Positions 26,627 through 34,573 of a stretch of 64,000 bases of DNA are shown here, piece by piece. The translations under genes were made by a program, and so were the position numbers. The notes beneath the pieces were generated by a model. The model ran no database searches. It was not told the DNA's origin and saw nothing but the letters and a program-made list of their open reading frames with translations. This DNA is from CAVSRC01 sp963750065 (GTDB lineage Bacteria > Pseudomonadota > Alphaproteobacteria > Rhizobiales > Kaistiaceae). The DNA lies in the NCBI GenBank assembly GCA_963750065.1, contig CAVVPK010000008.1:1-64000 (forward strand). Direction: 5' to 3'. Position 1 is the stretch's first letter. Each line of letters begins with the position of its first letter.

Positions 26627-27166
26627 CAGCGCACACCTCATCGTTTCCGCGGCCGAGGACGGCCCGGATTGTGGCTGGTTCGATCCCGGCGCGGCAAAGC
26701 GCCAAGGGTGGCGGGCGACGGAAACCGCCGTCCAAAATATGAAGATGCTGGCGGCTTCCGCCGCCCGCCCGGCGACTTGTCGCCATCCGGTCCATGCTCC
26801 GGCCCGGCTGACTTTCCGCCGGGCCTTAAGGTGCGTCATGTCGCACGGGCCCTCCTAGTGGGGCCGGACTTTCCGGACGGCACCCCGGGACGCGGCCGGT
26901 CCGCAATCGCAGGCGCCGGCCTCTCCACCCGAACCGGTGCCGGTACCGGGCACGAGTCCCTCGGCGGGAGAGGCAAGGGTGAATATGGGGTGGGTTGGGG
27001 AAGGGGGGATAAATTGGCGGACTATGCGCGGAGGCATCGTCCTTCGAGGACCGCCTTCTGCGGGGCACCTTAGAATAAGGCCCGGTGGAGCGCTCCCAGC
27101 ACCGAGGCCGGCGCATGGATGATGGGTTAGGGCGCTTGCGCGCCTAACCCATCCTACGAGCTGCCC
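26627..27166. repeat. Gene-poor 540-bp stretch with palindromic repeats
   Basis: No convincing gene. The best unit is GATGGGTTAGG and CCTAACCCATC (27121-27131, 27143-27153), perfect 11-bp arms around a loop that itself holds GCGC...GCGC. It lies just past the 3' end of the next minus-strand gene and could also stop transcription. Around 27040-27065 a CCTTCGAGGACCGCC-like unit resembles repeats common in rhizobial spacers. Confidence 0.6.
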
Positions 27167-27880
27167 CTAGCCGAACTTCAGGAAGAGCTTGGAATAGGGC
27201 ACCTTGAGCCCGTCGAGCGCGGTCTTGGCGGCAGCGGCATCGCCGCTGGCGGCTGCCTGGCTGAGCTTGGTGACGCTGTCGGTCATGCCATCGAGCAGCT
27301 TGCCATAGGCGGGGTCGGCAGCTTCGGCCGGCGGATGCGCCTTGATGTCGGCGGCGAGGTAGGCCAGCACCGCGGCGTCTTCGCGGAGCGCGCCGAGGCC
27401 GGCCGCGTCGAAGCCGCTGTAGTCCTTGCCGAGCACGTCTTCCATCTTGGCGTGGTAGGCGTTCATGCGGTCGGAAAAGCCGACGATGCCATTGCGCTCG
27501 TGCAGGCCGCCGATCTCGAAGCGGATCGCCTCCAGCGTCGCATGGGCCTCCGGCAGCTTGCCGGCGGCGACCTCGGTGGCGGCCTTGTCGGTAATCGACG
27601 CGACCTTGGCAAGAGTGGCGGCATAATCAGGGTCGTCGGCATATTGCGGCGGGGCGGCGGTATTGGCGGCGGAAAGGGCCGCCCATTTCTGCTTGAAGGC
27701 GTCGACCGCCTGGACGGCAGCCTCGGGCTTGTTGGCGTTGGTCTGGAAGAGAGCGCCGCGATAATCGGCATAAGCGCCGCGCATCGCGGTCTCGAAGTCG
27801 GAAACCGGGCCGGCGTTCGCACTGCCGATCAAAGCGAGGGTGAGTGCGGCGGCGCCGATCAACTGGGAAAATGGCTTCAT
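27167..27880 (-). CDS. Exported helical protein of unknown function
   Basis: 237 residues with a clear signal peptide (about 1-23, LIGAAALTLALIGSANA) and no other membrane segment. The mature part is Ala-rich and predicted helical: FETAMRGAYADYRGALFQTN, AVDAFKQKWAAL, ATLEAIRFEIGGLHERNG, ending LKVPYSKLFLKFG. The four-helix look and the KxxYxKLFxKFG tail resemble cytochrome c-prime-like periplasmic proteins, but there is no CxxCH haem site. I do not assign a function. It is separated from dnaE2 by 106 bp, so it is likely an independent unit. Confidence 0.65.
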   Translation of the reverse strand: MKPFSQLIGAAALTLALIGSANAGPVSDFETAMRGAYADYRGALFQTNANKPEAAVQAVDAFKQKWAALSAANTAAPPQYADDPDYAATLAKVASITDKAATEVAAGKLPEAHATLEAIRFEIGGLHERNGIVGFSDRMNAYHAKMEDVLGKDYSGFDAAGLGALREDAAVLAYLAADIKAHPPAEAADPAYGKLLDGMTDSVTKLSQAAASGDAAAAKTALDGLKVPYSKLFLKFG

Positions 27881-27986
27881 TTCTGTCGCTCCTGGGTGGG
27901 TTCGGTGCAGAATAAATTCGTTTTCTTGAATGTATACGTGGATATGGGAGCGTCCCTACGCTGGCGCAATCCCCGTGCGGCAGCGG

Positions 27987-30900
27987 CTAGTGGAAATTGC
28001 GGCCCTTGGGCATGGCCTTGCCGGCGGCGGCCGAGAGCCGTGCCAGGTCCTCGGCGATGCCAGGCTGCTCCTGGGCGAGCTTCACCAGCCGCGAGCGCGG
28101 GCCGATCTTCTCGCGCTGGTCGACAGCGGGGCGCTTGACCTCGTCGCCGCGGGCCAGTGCCGACAGGTCGCCGGCATCTTCCGAAAGCGCCGCGAGCAGC
28201 GGGGTGAGGTCCTCCAGCCGGTCGGCGACCACGTGGATAACGCCGCTCTGGCTCTGCACCCTGCCGGTGACCGCCACCAGCCGCGCGCCGAGCACGACCG
28301 GCCGATAGCGCTCGAAGGTCTTCGGCCAGACGATGACATTGGCGATGTCGGTCTCGTCCTCCAGCGTCATGAAGATGACGCCCTTGGCCGTGCCCGGCCG
28401 CTGGCGGATGATGACCAGGCCGGCGACCGTGACACGGTCGCCGTTTTTTGCTTCCCGGTCGCTCGCTGTCGCTCGCTCCTCGCCTCTTGTTTGATTGTCG
28501 GCGATGTCGCGTAACACGCCGTTGCTGATGATGCGGCGGGCGGTGAGCGCCGCGCGCAGGAAGGAGAGCGGGTGCGCCTTCAGCGACAGGTGCAGATAGC
28601 GGTAGTCGTTGACCACATGCTCGCCGATCGGCATGGGCGGCAGGGGGAAATCCGGCTCTTTGGCGACGTCGCCATGGGCGGCGACATCGAAGAGCGGCAG
28701 GCGGTCGCGCTCGTTTCCTCCGCCCAGTCCGCGTGCCGCCCACAGCGCATCGCGCCGGTCGAGGCCCAGCGAGCGGAAGGCATCGCCGTCCGCCAGACGC
28801 TCGATTCCCGCGCGGGTGAGGCCGGAGCGCAGCCACAGGTCGCGCACCGAATCGTAGCCGCTGCGACGCGCTGCCATCAGCGCGTGCGCGTCATCCTCGC
28901 GGAAGCCCTTGATCTGGCGCAGGCCGAGGCGGACGGCATGGGTGGTGAAGATTGTTTGTTTCCCTGTCGGGCCTTCGGCCCTCCCCGCCTCTTGTAGACC
29001 CCCACCCATCCTCCCCCTTTCAGGGGGAGGGGGCATTTGCTGCGGGTGATGGGGTTCGGCCGTGAGCGCAGGAGCTGTTGCTCGTGTGAAGGAGAAAGCC
29101 GCAGACTCTTCCTCCCCCTGAAAGGGGGAGGGCAGAAGGGGGTCATGATTGAACTTCGGCGATGGTTGTCTTGCGTCCTCTCCCCCCTTGTGGGGGAGAG
29201 ACAGAGAGGGGGGTACCGCTGAGGTCGTGCCAAGACCCCCCTCCCGGATTGCCAAGGCCGATTTGCTGTTCGCAAATCGGGGCAATCCGTCCCCCGATCG
29301 GGTCGGGGGCAGGCTCTCCCCCGCAAGGGGGGAGGAGGAAGCCGTGCCGTGTCGTTCAGTCAGCGGCTCCAGGGTCGAATCCCAGTCGGAGGCGTTGACG
29401 TCCGGCGGCAGCACGGTGACGCCGTGGCGCGTCGCATCGCGCACGATCTGCGCCGGTGCGTAGAAGCCGAGCGGCTGAGCATTCAGAAGCGCGGCGCAGA
29501 AGACATCCGGGTAATGGCACTTGAGCCAGGCCGAGGCGTAGACAAGAAGCGCGAAGCTCGCCGCGTGGCTCTCGGGAAAGCCGTATTCGCCGAAGCCCTC
29601 GATCTGGTGGAAGCAGCGCTCGGCGAATTCGCGCGCGTAGCCGCGGGCGACCATGCCCTCGACCATCTTGGTCTGGAAGGTGCCGATGGTGCCGACGCGC
29701 TTGAAGGTGGCCATGGCGCGCCTGAGCTTGTCGGCCTCGCCGGGGGTGAAGCCGGCGGCGACGATGGCGATCTTCATCGCCTGCTCCTGGAAGAGCGGCA
29801 CGCCGAGCGTCTTGCCGAGCACCTCCTCAAGCGGGCTCGTCTGGCTGCCCTTCGGCGCCGGATAGACCACCGTCTCGGCGCCAGAGCGGCGGCGCAGATA
29901 GGGATGCACCATGTCGCCCTGGATGGGGCCGGGGCGCACGATCGCCACCTCGATGACGAGATCGTAGAATTCTCGTGGCTTCAGCCGCGGCAGCATGGAC
30001 ATCTGCGCCCGGCTCTCGACCTGGAAGACGCCGACCGAATCCGCCTTCTGCAACATGCGATAGACGGCGGGGTCCTCGTCCTGGATGGAGGCGAGCGTCG
30101 GGGCGCCGCCATAATGCGCCCTCATGAAGTCGAAGGCGCGGCGGATGCAGGAGAGCATGCCAAGCGCCAGGATATCGACCTTGAGGATGCCGAGCGCGTC
30201 GAGATCGTCCTTGTCCCATTCAATCGTTGTGCGCTCCGCCATCGCCGCATTCATGATCGGACAGACTTCGTCGAGCCGGTCGCGGGTGATGACGAAGCCG
30301 CCGACATGCTGCGAGAGGTGGCGCGGGAAGCCGCCGATCTCCTTGGCATAGGCCATGACCTCGGCCATGGTCTTCTCTTCCGGGTCCATGCCGATCCGCT
30401 TGACGTCCTCCTTGCGCACGCCGCCCGACGACCAGCCCCAGACGGTGCCGGAGAGCGCGCCGACCGCATCCTCCGACAGGCCGAAGACCTTGCCGACCTC
30501 GCGCACGGCCGAGCGCGAGCGATAGGTGATGACGGTGGCGGTCAAGCCAGCGCGGTCGCGGCCGTATTTCTCGTAGATGTACTGCATCACCTCCTCGCGC
30601 CGCTCGTGCTCGAAATCGACGTCGATATCGGGCGGCTCGCCACGCTCTTCGGAGATGAAGCGCTCGAAGAGCAGGCCGCAGGTCTCCGGGCTGACCTCGG
30701 TGATGCCGAGGCAATAGCAGACGACCGAATTGGCGGCCGAGCCGCGCCCCTGGCAGAGGATTCCGCGCGAGCGGGCGAAGCGGATGATGTCGTGGACGGT
30801 GAGGAAATAGGCGGCGAAGCTGAGCCGGGCGATGAGGGCGAGTTCGTGGTCGAGGGTGGCGCGGATCTTCTCCGGCACGCCGGCGGGGAAGCGCCGCCGG

Positions 30901-31841
30901 GCGCCGTCCTCGGTCAGCCGTTCCAGCGCCTCCTGGGGACTGGCGGCATCGCCGGTCGGCTCGTCGGGATACTGGTAGCTGAGTTCGTCGAGGGAGAAGG
31001 CCAGGCGCTCGAAGACGGCGGTGGTCTCGGCGAGGCTTTCCGGAAAGTCGCGGAAGAGGCGCGCCATCTCGTCGGCCGGCTTCAGGTGGCGCTCGCCATT
31101 GGGGGCGAGCAGGCGGCCGGCATTGGCGAGCGTCCGGTGCTCGCGGATACAGGTGAGGATGTCCTGCAGGCGGCGGCGCGCGGGCGCATGATAGAGCACA
31201 TCGTTGGTGGCCATCAGCGGCACGGCGAAGCGCTGGGCGGTGCGTGCCAGCAGGGTCATGCGGCGCTGGTCGCCCGGCCCGTAGTCGCGGCGGAGCATCA
31301 GACGCACCGCGCCGGGGAAGGCGTCGCTGAGGGCGGCGAGGGTCGATTCAAGAGTGCTGTCGAGATGTTCCGGCACAACGCCGAGCATGAGCCCATCGCC
31401 CCATTCGAGAAGATCGGCAAGGTCGAGGAAGCATTGGCCCTTGGGGGCGCGGCGGTTGCCTTCGCTCAGCAGGCGGCAGAGGCGGCCATAGGCGGCGCGG
31501 TCGGTCGGCCAGGCGAGGATGTCGGGCGAGTTGTCGCGGAAGACCAGCCGGCAGCCGACGGCGTAGCGTAGCCCAGCCTCTTTTGCCGCGAGATGGCCGC
31601 GCACGACGCCGGCAAGCGTGTTGCGGTCGGCGACCGCGATGCCGGCAAGGCCGAGGCTCTTCGCCGCGAAGGCCAACTCCTCCGGATGCGAGGCGCCGCG
31701 CAGGAAGGAGAAATTGGTGGTGACGGCGAGTTCGGCATATTGCTTCCCTGTCGGGCCTCCGGCCCTCCTCGCCTCTTGTTTTCCCCTCCCCGTCCCCGTC
31801 GCTCGCTGTCGCTCGCTCCGCGCCTCTTGTTGGGCGCTCAT
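27987..31841 (-). CDS. dnaE2: Error-prone DNA polymerase DnaE2 (ImuC), enlarged by in-frame repeat insertions
   Basis: 1284 residues against about 1050-1150 for the family. The polymerase of the SOS mutasome, acting with ImuA and ImuB in damage-induced mutagenesis. The PHP domain starts about residue 32 (TTNFSFLRGASHPEELAFAAK). The catalytic palm has PPDIDVDFEHERREEVMQYI; the fingers and helix-hairpin-helix follow, then the C-terminal OB domain (VTVAGLVIIRQRPGTAKG). Three places carry non-family sequence: residues 1-31, about 830-963, and about 1116-1130. Each matches short repeats listed separately. The reading frame stays open through all of them. The start overlaps the imuB stop (ATGA). 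Confidence 0.92.
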   Translation of the reverse strand: MSAQQEARSERQRATGTGRGKQEARRAGGPTGKQYAELAVTTNFSFLRGASHPEELAFAAKSLGLAGIAVADRNTLAGVVRGHLAAKEAGLRYAVGCRLVFRDNSPDILAWPTDRAAYGRLCRLLSEGNRRAPKGQCFLDLADLLEWGDGLMLGVVPEHLDSTLESTLAALSDAFPGAVRLMLRRDYGPGDQRRMTLLARTAQRFAVPLMATNDVLYHAPARRRLQDILTCIREHRTLANAGRLLAPNGERHLKPADEMARLFRDFPESLAETTAVFERLAFSLDELSYQYPDEPTGDAASPQEALERLTEDGARRRFPAGVPEKIRATLDHELALIARLSFAAYFLTVHDIIRFARSRGILCQGRGSAANSVVCYCLGITEVSPETCGLLFERFISEERGEPPDIDVDFEHERREEVMQYIYEKYGRDRAGLTATVITYRSRSAVREVGKVFGLSEDAVGALSGTVWGWSSGGVRKEDVKRIGMDPEEKTMAEVMAYAKEIGGFPRHLSQHVGGFVITRDRLDEVCPIMNAAMAERTTIEWDKDDLDALGILKVDILALGMLSCIRRAFDFMRAHYGGAPTLASIQDEDPAVYRMLQKADSVGVFQVESRAQMSMLPRLKPREFYDLVIEVAIVRPGPIQGDMVHPYLRRRSGAETVVYPAPKGSQTSPLEEVLGKTLGVPLFQEQAMKIAIVAAGFTPGEADKLRRAMATFKRVGTIGTFQTKMVEGMVARGYAREFAERCFHQIEGFGEYGFPESHAASFALLVYASAWLKCHYPDVFCAALLNAQPLGFYAPAQIVRDATRHGVTVLPPDVNASDWDSTLEPLTERHGTASSSPLAGESLPPTRSGDGLPRFANSKSALAIREGGLGTTSAVPPSLSLPHKGGEDARQPSPKFNHDPLLPSPFQGEEESAAFSFTRATAPALTAEPHHPQQMPPPPERGRMGGGLQEAGRAEGPTGKQTIFTTHAVRLGLRQIKGFREDDAHALMAARRSGYDSVRDLWLRSGLTRAGIERLADGDAFRSLGLDRRDALWAARGLGGGNERDRLPLFDVAAHGDVAKEPDFPLPPMPIGEHVVNDYRYLHLSLKAHPLSFLRAALTARRIISNGVLRDIADNQTRGEERATASDREAKNGDRVTVAGLVIIRQRPGTAKGVIFMTLEDETDIANVIVWPKTFERYRPVVLGARLVAVTGRVQSQSGVIHVVADRLEDLTPLLAALSEDAGDLSALARGDEVKRPAVDQREKIGPRSRLVKLAQEQPGIAEDLARLSAAAGKAMPKGRNFH
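28449..28493 (-). repeat. Short element, type b, inside dnaE2
   Basis: Read on the coding strand it begins CAAGAGGCGAGGAGCGAGCG and ends GAGCGACCGGGAAGCA, with a direct repeat GCGAGCGAC in the core. It encodes TRGEERATASDREAK between IADNQ and the OB-domain start NGDRVTVAG. Same ends as type a elements. There is no stop codon in any of the six frames. Confidence 0.75.
28957..28996 (-). repeat. Short element, type a, inside dnaE2
   Basis: Ends as in type b (CAAGAGGCG... and ...GACAGGGAAACA on the coding strand). The core is a hairpin GGGCC-TTC-GGCCC (28969-28981). It encodes LQEAGRAEGPTGKQ and is the downstream edge of the large insertion. Confidence 0.75.
29011..29334. repeat. Block of palindromic repeats inside dnaE2
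   Basis: Five or more hairpins in 324 bp: CTCCCCCT/AGGGGGAG (29011-29029), the same again (29112-29130), CTCTCCCCC/GGGGGAGAG (29178-29200), a nested stem GGATTGCC..CCGATTTGC..GCAAATCGG..GGCAATCC (29246-29288), and CTCCCCC/GGGGGGAG (29316-29334). The whole stretch is translated in dnaE2 as Pro/Ser/Gly-rich sequence (about residues 835-943) with no family counterpart. Confidence 0.8.
31741..31781 (-). repeat. Short element, type a, at the dnaE2 5' end
   Basis: Core hairpin GGGCC-TCC-GGCCC (31752-31764). Encodes KQEARRAGGPTGKQ just before the PHP domain, so it has become part of the N terminus of DnaE2. Confidence 0.75.
31793..31832 (-). repeat. Short element, type b, at the dnaE2 5' end
   Basis: On the coding strand it starts CAACAAGAGGCGCGGAGCGA and carries the GCGAGCGAC direct repeat. 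Encodes QQEARSERQRATGTG, in a different reading frame from the 28449 copy. It follows the dnaE2 ATG by only 9 bp. Confidence 0.75.
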
Positions 31842-33574
31842 GCGAACACCCCGTGCAGGTACCAGCGCGGGGCGGTCGTCTCGCGGCCGTAGAGCCCTTC
31901 GCGGAACAGCCAGAAGCGGTGACCGGTCAGATCCTCGACGCGGAAATAATCGCGGGTGAGGTCGTCGTCGCGCCACCATTCGGCGGCGATGCGCTCCGGC
32001 CCTTCGGCGCGGGCGACGCGATAGAGCGTGCGCCGCCAGCGGAAGCGGGCAGGCGGACCGTCGGGCACTTCGGCGATGGCTTCCACCGGCTCGGGCCGGG
32101 CGAAGAGGCGGAGCGGACGGATGATGGTGTCGTCGTCGACCCGTTCCCCATCCACCGCCCTCCGGGCGGTTCCCCCTTTTATTGTGTCCCGGTCGCTCGC
32201 AAGGGCTCGCTCCTCGCCTCTTGCCCCTTCGGGGGAGGGATTGTCCGAATCGAAACTCTCCGCCCGTTCCGGAATGTGGCTGTCGCGGGGGGCAAGCCGG
32301 CCGACGGCGCGGGAGCCGAGCCGGGCGCCGATGCGGTCGATGAGCCCGTCGAGGTCACCGCCGGCATCGCCGCTGCCGTCGAGGTCGATCTGGGTGGCGG
32401 AGAGCGGCGCGGCTTCGGTCGCCGCCAGGCGCACCATGTCGAAGCCATAGCCGGCATCGAACGCATCGCCGAGGCCCGCAAACTTCTCCTTGAAGAGGGC
32501 GCGCATGCGTCCGGCGTCGCGGAGCGGCCGGCCGGTGCCGACGACGATGCGGGAGACGACGCCATCGACGCGGAAAAGGGCAAGCTCGAGCCGACGGGCG
32601 CCAAGGCCGCGCGCCTCCATCGTCTGGCAGAGCGTGGCGGCGAGCGAATCCAGCGCCGTGGCGACGTCCTCCTCGAGCCCGATGGGCTCGGCGAAGCGGC
32701 GTTCGGCGATGAGCACGGGCGCCGGCCGGCGCGGGCTGATCGCCTCCTCGTCGCTGCCCAGTGCCTGATCGAGGCGCCGGGTGAGCGCGCGGCCGAAGCG
32801 GGCCGCCAGCGGTGCGCGCGGCGCGCCGACAATCTGGCCGATGCGCTTGAGGCCGAGGCGATCGAGCGCAGCGGCGGTTTCAGGCGCCAGGCGCAGCGCA
32901 GCGAGCGGCAGCGGCTTGAGCCCGGCCGCCGTGCCGCCGGGCGGGACCACTGAGATCGAATCGGCTCCGAAACGGGCAAGCGCCGAAGCTGCGCCGGGCG
33001 TATCGGCGATGGCCGCGCGGGCATGAAAACCCTGGCGCTCGAGACGGGCGACGCAATCGGCGACAAGCTCCGATTCGCCTCCGAAAAGATGGGCGCAGCC
33101 GGTGATATCGAGATAGAGGACATCTTCTTGTGCCCCTGCCGCGCCTTCTCCCGGTCCCTGTCGGACCTGCGGTCCTCCACGCTCTCTTGTGGCGCTCCCC
33201 GTCGGACCTGCGGTCCTCCGCGCCTCTTGGATAGATACCAGCGGGGTATAGCGCTCGGCCCAGTCGGCGATGGCTGCGAGCAAGGCTTCGTCGGCGGCGG
33301 GATCGTCATCGGCAACACCGAGCGCCGGGATCATGGCGCGGGCATCGGCGAGCGCCATGCCGCGGGTGAGGCCGAGGCGCTCGGCATTCTCGTCGAGGGC
33401 GACCAGGCGCAGCGCGCTCTTCATCCTGGCGACGACGGCCAGGGGCGTGGCGGGTGCGTCGCTACGCCACGAGGGAGCGTGAAGCTGGCGCAGGATGCGG
33501 TCGGTCGGAAGACGCGGCAGCGACAGAGCGAGGATGCGCCGGGCGGCCGGCTTCGGCGAAGGCGCGTCGGTCAT
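31838..33574 (-). CDS. imuB: ImuB, Y-family-polymerase-like protein of the SOS mutasome, with in-frame repeat insertions
   Basis: 578 residues. ImuB resembles a Y-family polymerase without an active site and bridges DnaE2 to the beta clamp. Recognisable blocks are RILALSLPRLPTDRILR, LALDENAERLGLTRGMALADARAM, LDITGCAHLFGGESEL, LKRIGQIVGAPRAPLAARFG, RDSHIPERA and RFRWRRTLYRVARAEGPERIAAEWW. Two stretches are foreign to the family: about 113-150 (between YTPLVS and LYLDITGC) and about 445-475 (after SHIPERAESFDS). Both match the short repeats. The start at 33574 is chosen to match the family N terminus. It overlaps imuA by 113 bp and dnaE2 by 4 bp. Confidence 0.88.
   Translation of the reverse strand: MTDAPSPKPAARRILALSLPRLPTDRILRQLHAPSWRSDAPATPLAVVARMKSALRLVALDENAERLGLTRGMALADARAMIPALGVADDDPAADEALLAAIADWAERYTPLVSIQEARRTAGPTGSATRERGGPQVRQGPGEGAAGAQEDVLYLDITGCAHLFGGESELVADCVARLERQGFHARAAIADTPGAASALARFGADSISVVPPGGTAAGLKPLPLAALRLAPETAAALDRLGLKRIGQIVGAPRAPLAARFGRALTRRLDQALGSDEEAISPRRPAPVLIAERRFAEPIGLEEDVATALDSLAATLCQTMEARGLGARRLELALFRVDGVVSRIVVGTGRPLRDAGRMRALFKEKFAGLGDAFDAGYGFDMVRLAATEAAPLSATQIDLDGSGDAGGDLDGLIDRIGARLGSRAVGRLAPRDSHIPERAESFDSDNPSPEGARGEERALASDRDTIKGGTARRAVDGERVDDDTIIRPLRLFARPEPVEAIAEVPDGPPARFRWRRTLYRVARAEGPERIAAEWWRDDDLTRDYFRVEDLTGHRFWLFREGLYGRETTAPRWYLHGVFA
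32155..32235. repeat. Repeat cluster inside imuB (type b element with flanking hairpins)
   Basis: Contains CCGCCC-TCC-GGGCGG (32155-32169), a type b element (32184-32225) whose core spacer differs (GCGAGC-CCTT-GCGAGC on the coding strand), and CCCC-TTC-GGGG at the edge. It encodes PSPEGARGEERALASDRD followed by a short tail before RPLRLF. Confidence 0.75.
33155..33230 (-). repeat. Two tandem type a elements inside imuB
   Basis: Copies at 33155-33190 and 33197-33230, both with the core hairpin GGACC-TGC-GGTCC. Compared with the dnaE2 copies (GGGCC/GGCCC) the stem has changed on both sides, keeping the pairing. The two copies are read in different frames: QEARRTAGPTGS and ERGGPQVRQGPGEG. Confidence 0.8.
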
Positions 33575-34385
33575 GGTCCCACTCCACATCGGCCGTGCCG
33601 ATTGACCCATGGCGGTTGCGTTCGAGCGTCAGCCGCCAGGCCGGCCGGCCGATACCGGCCGGGTAATCGTCGCTCACCGCCGCCGGTAGCGGCGCCACCG
33701 ACCAGCGGGTCTCGGCCGCACTCGCTTGCGCTTCGCCGCTCTGGCGCAGAAGCAGGCCCATGACGCTGCCGGCCTCGGCGCGGAGCGCCAGTCGCCGGGT
33801 GGCGGTGAGGTCGAGCACCCGCGGATTGCCCCGGATCTCGGCGAGAACGGCGGCAAGGCCGCGGCAGGCGAGCCCCTCCTCGAAGACCCACAGGGCCTCG
33901 GCGGGCTTCTTCACACGCACCAGGATCAGCCGGCTCGAATCGGTTCCGAAACGGTCGAGCCCGGCGCCATAGGGCAGGCCCGCTTCGCTGAGTGCGGAGG
34001 CTTCCGCCACCCACAGCACCGGCCGCCGGTCGATCATGGTGAGGCGGGCGATGAGGGCAGCGGCGAAGCCGGTGGCGGAGGCGGCATCGCGGGTGGTGTC
34101 GCTGCGCAGTTCGTGCAGGGCGTCGCGGCGCAGCCCACCGGCAAGCAGCCGGTCGAGCGGGGAAATCGCGAGCGGAAGGGTGTTCGTAACCTCCGATCCG
34201 TGCCCGTACGCCCCTCCCCAACCCCCCGATCGGGCCGGGGGCAGGCTCTCCCCCGCAAGGGGGGAGGGAGGCGACTGCCGCTCCGGCATGGCAAAATCGC
34301 CCCTGATCGGGCGGCCCTCGATCTCGGCGATCCGGCGGCGCAATCGGGCAAAGGCATCCCCGGCCATGGAAACGCGTGCGCGCAT
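33462..34385 (-). CDS. imuA: ImuA, RecA-like protein of the SOS mutasome, with an in-frame repeat insertion
   Basis: 307 residues. ImuA is a RecA/SulA-like accessory factor of the ImuB-DnaE2 mutasome. The family part has ISPLDRLLAGGLRRDALHELR, AALIARLTMIDRRPVLWVAE, GLPYGAGLDRFGTDSSRLILVRVKKPAEALWVFEEGLAC, LDLTATRRLALRAEAGSVMGLLLR and a C-terminal RPAWRLTLERNRHG. Residues about 32-61 (SPLAGESLPPARSGGWGG) are translated from a palindromic repeat also present in dnaE2. First gene of the operon, just downstream of a LexA box. Confidence 0.85.
   Translation of the reverse strand: MRARVSMAGDAFARLRRRIAEIEGRPIRGDFAMPERQSPPSPLAGESLPPARSGGWGGAYGHGSEVTNTLPLAISPLDRLLAGGLRRDALHELRSDTTRDAASATGFAAALIARLTMIDRRPVLWVAEASALSEAGLPYGAGLDRFGTDSSRLILVRVKKPAEALWVFEEGLACRGLAAVLAEIRGNPRVLDLTATRRLALRAEAGSVMGLLLRQSGEAQASAAETRWSVAPLPAAVSDDYPAGIGRPAWRLTLERNRHGSIGTADVEWDHDRRAFAEAGRPAHPRSVAAASSDRPHPAPASRSLVA
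34221..34275. repeat. Palindromic repeat inside imuA, copy of one in dnaE2
   Basis: CCCCCGATCGGG-C-CGGGGG followed by GCAGGCT and CTCCCCC-GCAA-GGGGGGAG. The same ~46-bp unit, with one visible C/T change, occurs at 29289-29334 in dnaE2 in the same orientation. Both are read as SPLAGESLPPxRSG. Confidence 0.8.
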
Positions 34386-34412
34386 GGCTCCTGTTCCTCG
34401 ATAGAGGAATTT

Positions 34413-34427
34413 GTTCCTGATTTGTTC
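34413..34427 (-). promoter_or_regulatory. LexA (SOS) box of the imuA-imuB-dnaE2 operon
   Basis: GTTC-7-GTTC (GAAC-7-GAAC on the other strand), the alphaproteobacterial LexA box, ends 28 bp before the imuA ATG. Position and target fit SOS control of this operon in other alphaproteobacteria. Confidence 0.85.
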
Positions 34428-34573
34428 CTATTGATTCCGGAGAATGGAGCGGGAGTCAAGCGCCATCACGGGGGCTGAAAGCGGGCCTTTTCGCGGAAAT
34501 CTTAACAAGCTCGCAGGGCTCGGCGTGGTATCGGCGGGCTGCCCAAGTCAGCCATCGTGCCCGGGAGGCCCCC

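Noticed and set aside
29349..31571. 740-codon open frame on the plus strand
   Set aside because: It is antisense to dnaE2, whose motifs are unmistakable. Long antisense frames are expected at this GC content, and the translation is Gly/Ala/Arg-rich without any family pattern.
28449..33230. Insertion sequence or transposase remnant
   Set aside because: Elements are under 50 bp, with no transposase, terminal inverted repeats of IS type or target duplications visible.
28449..34275. CRISPR array from the repeats in the imu region
   Set aside because: Copies are unevenly spaced, lie inside coding sequence, have no uniform spacers and no cas genes are nearby.
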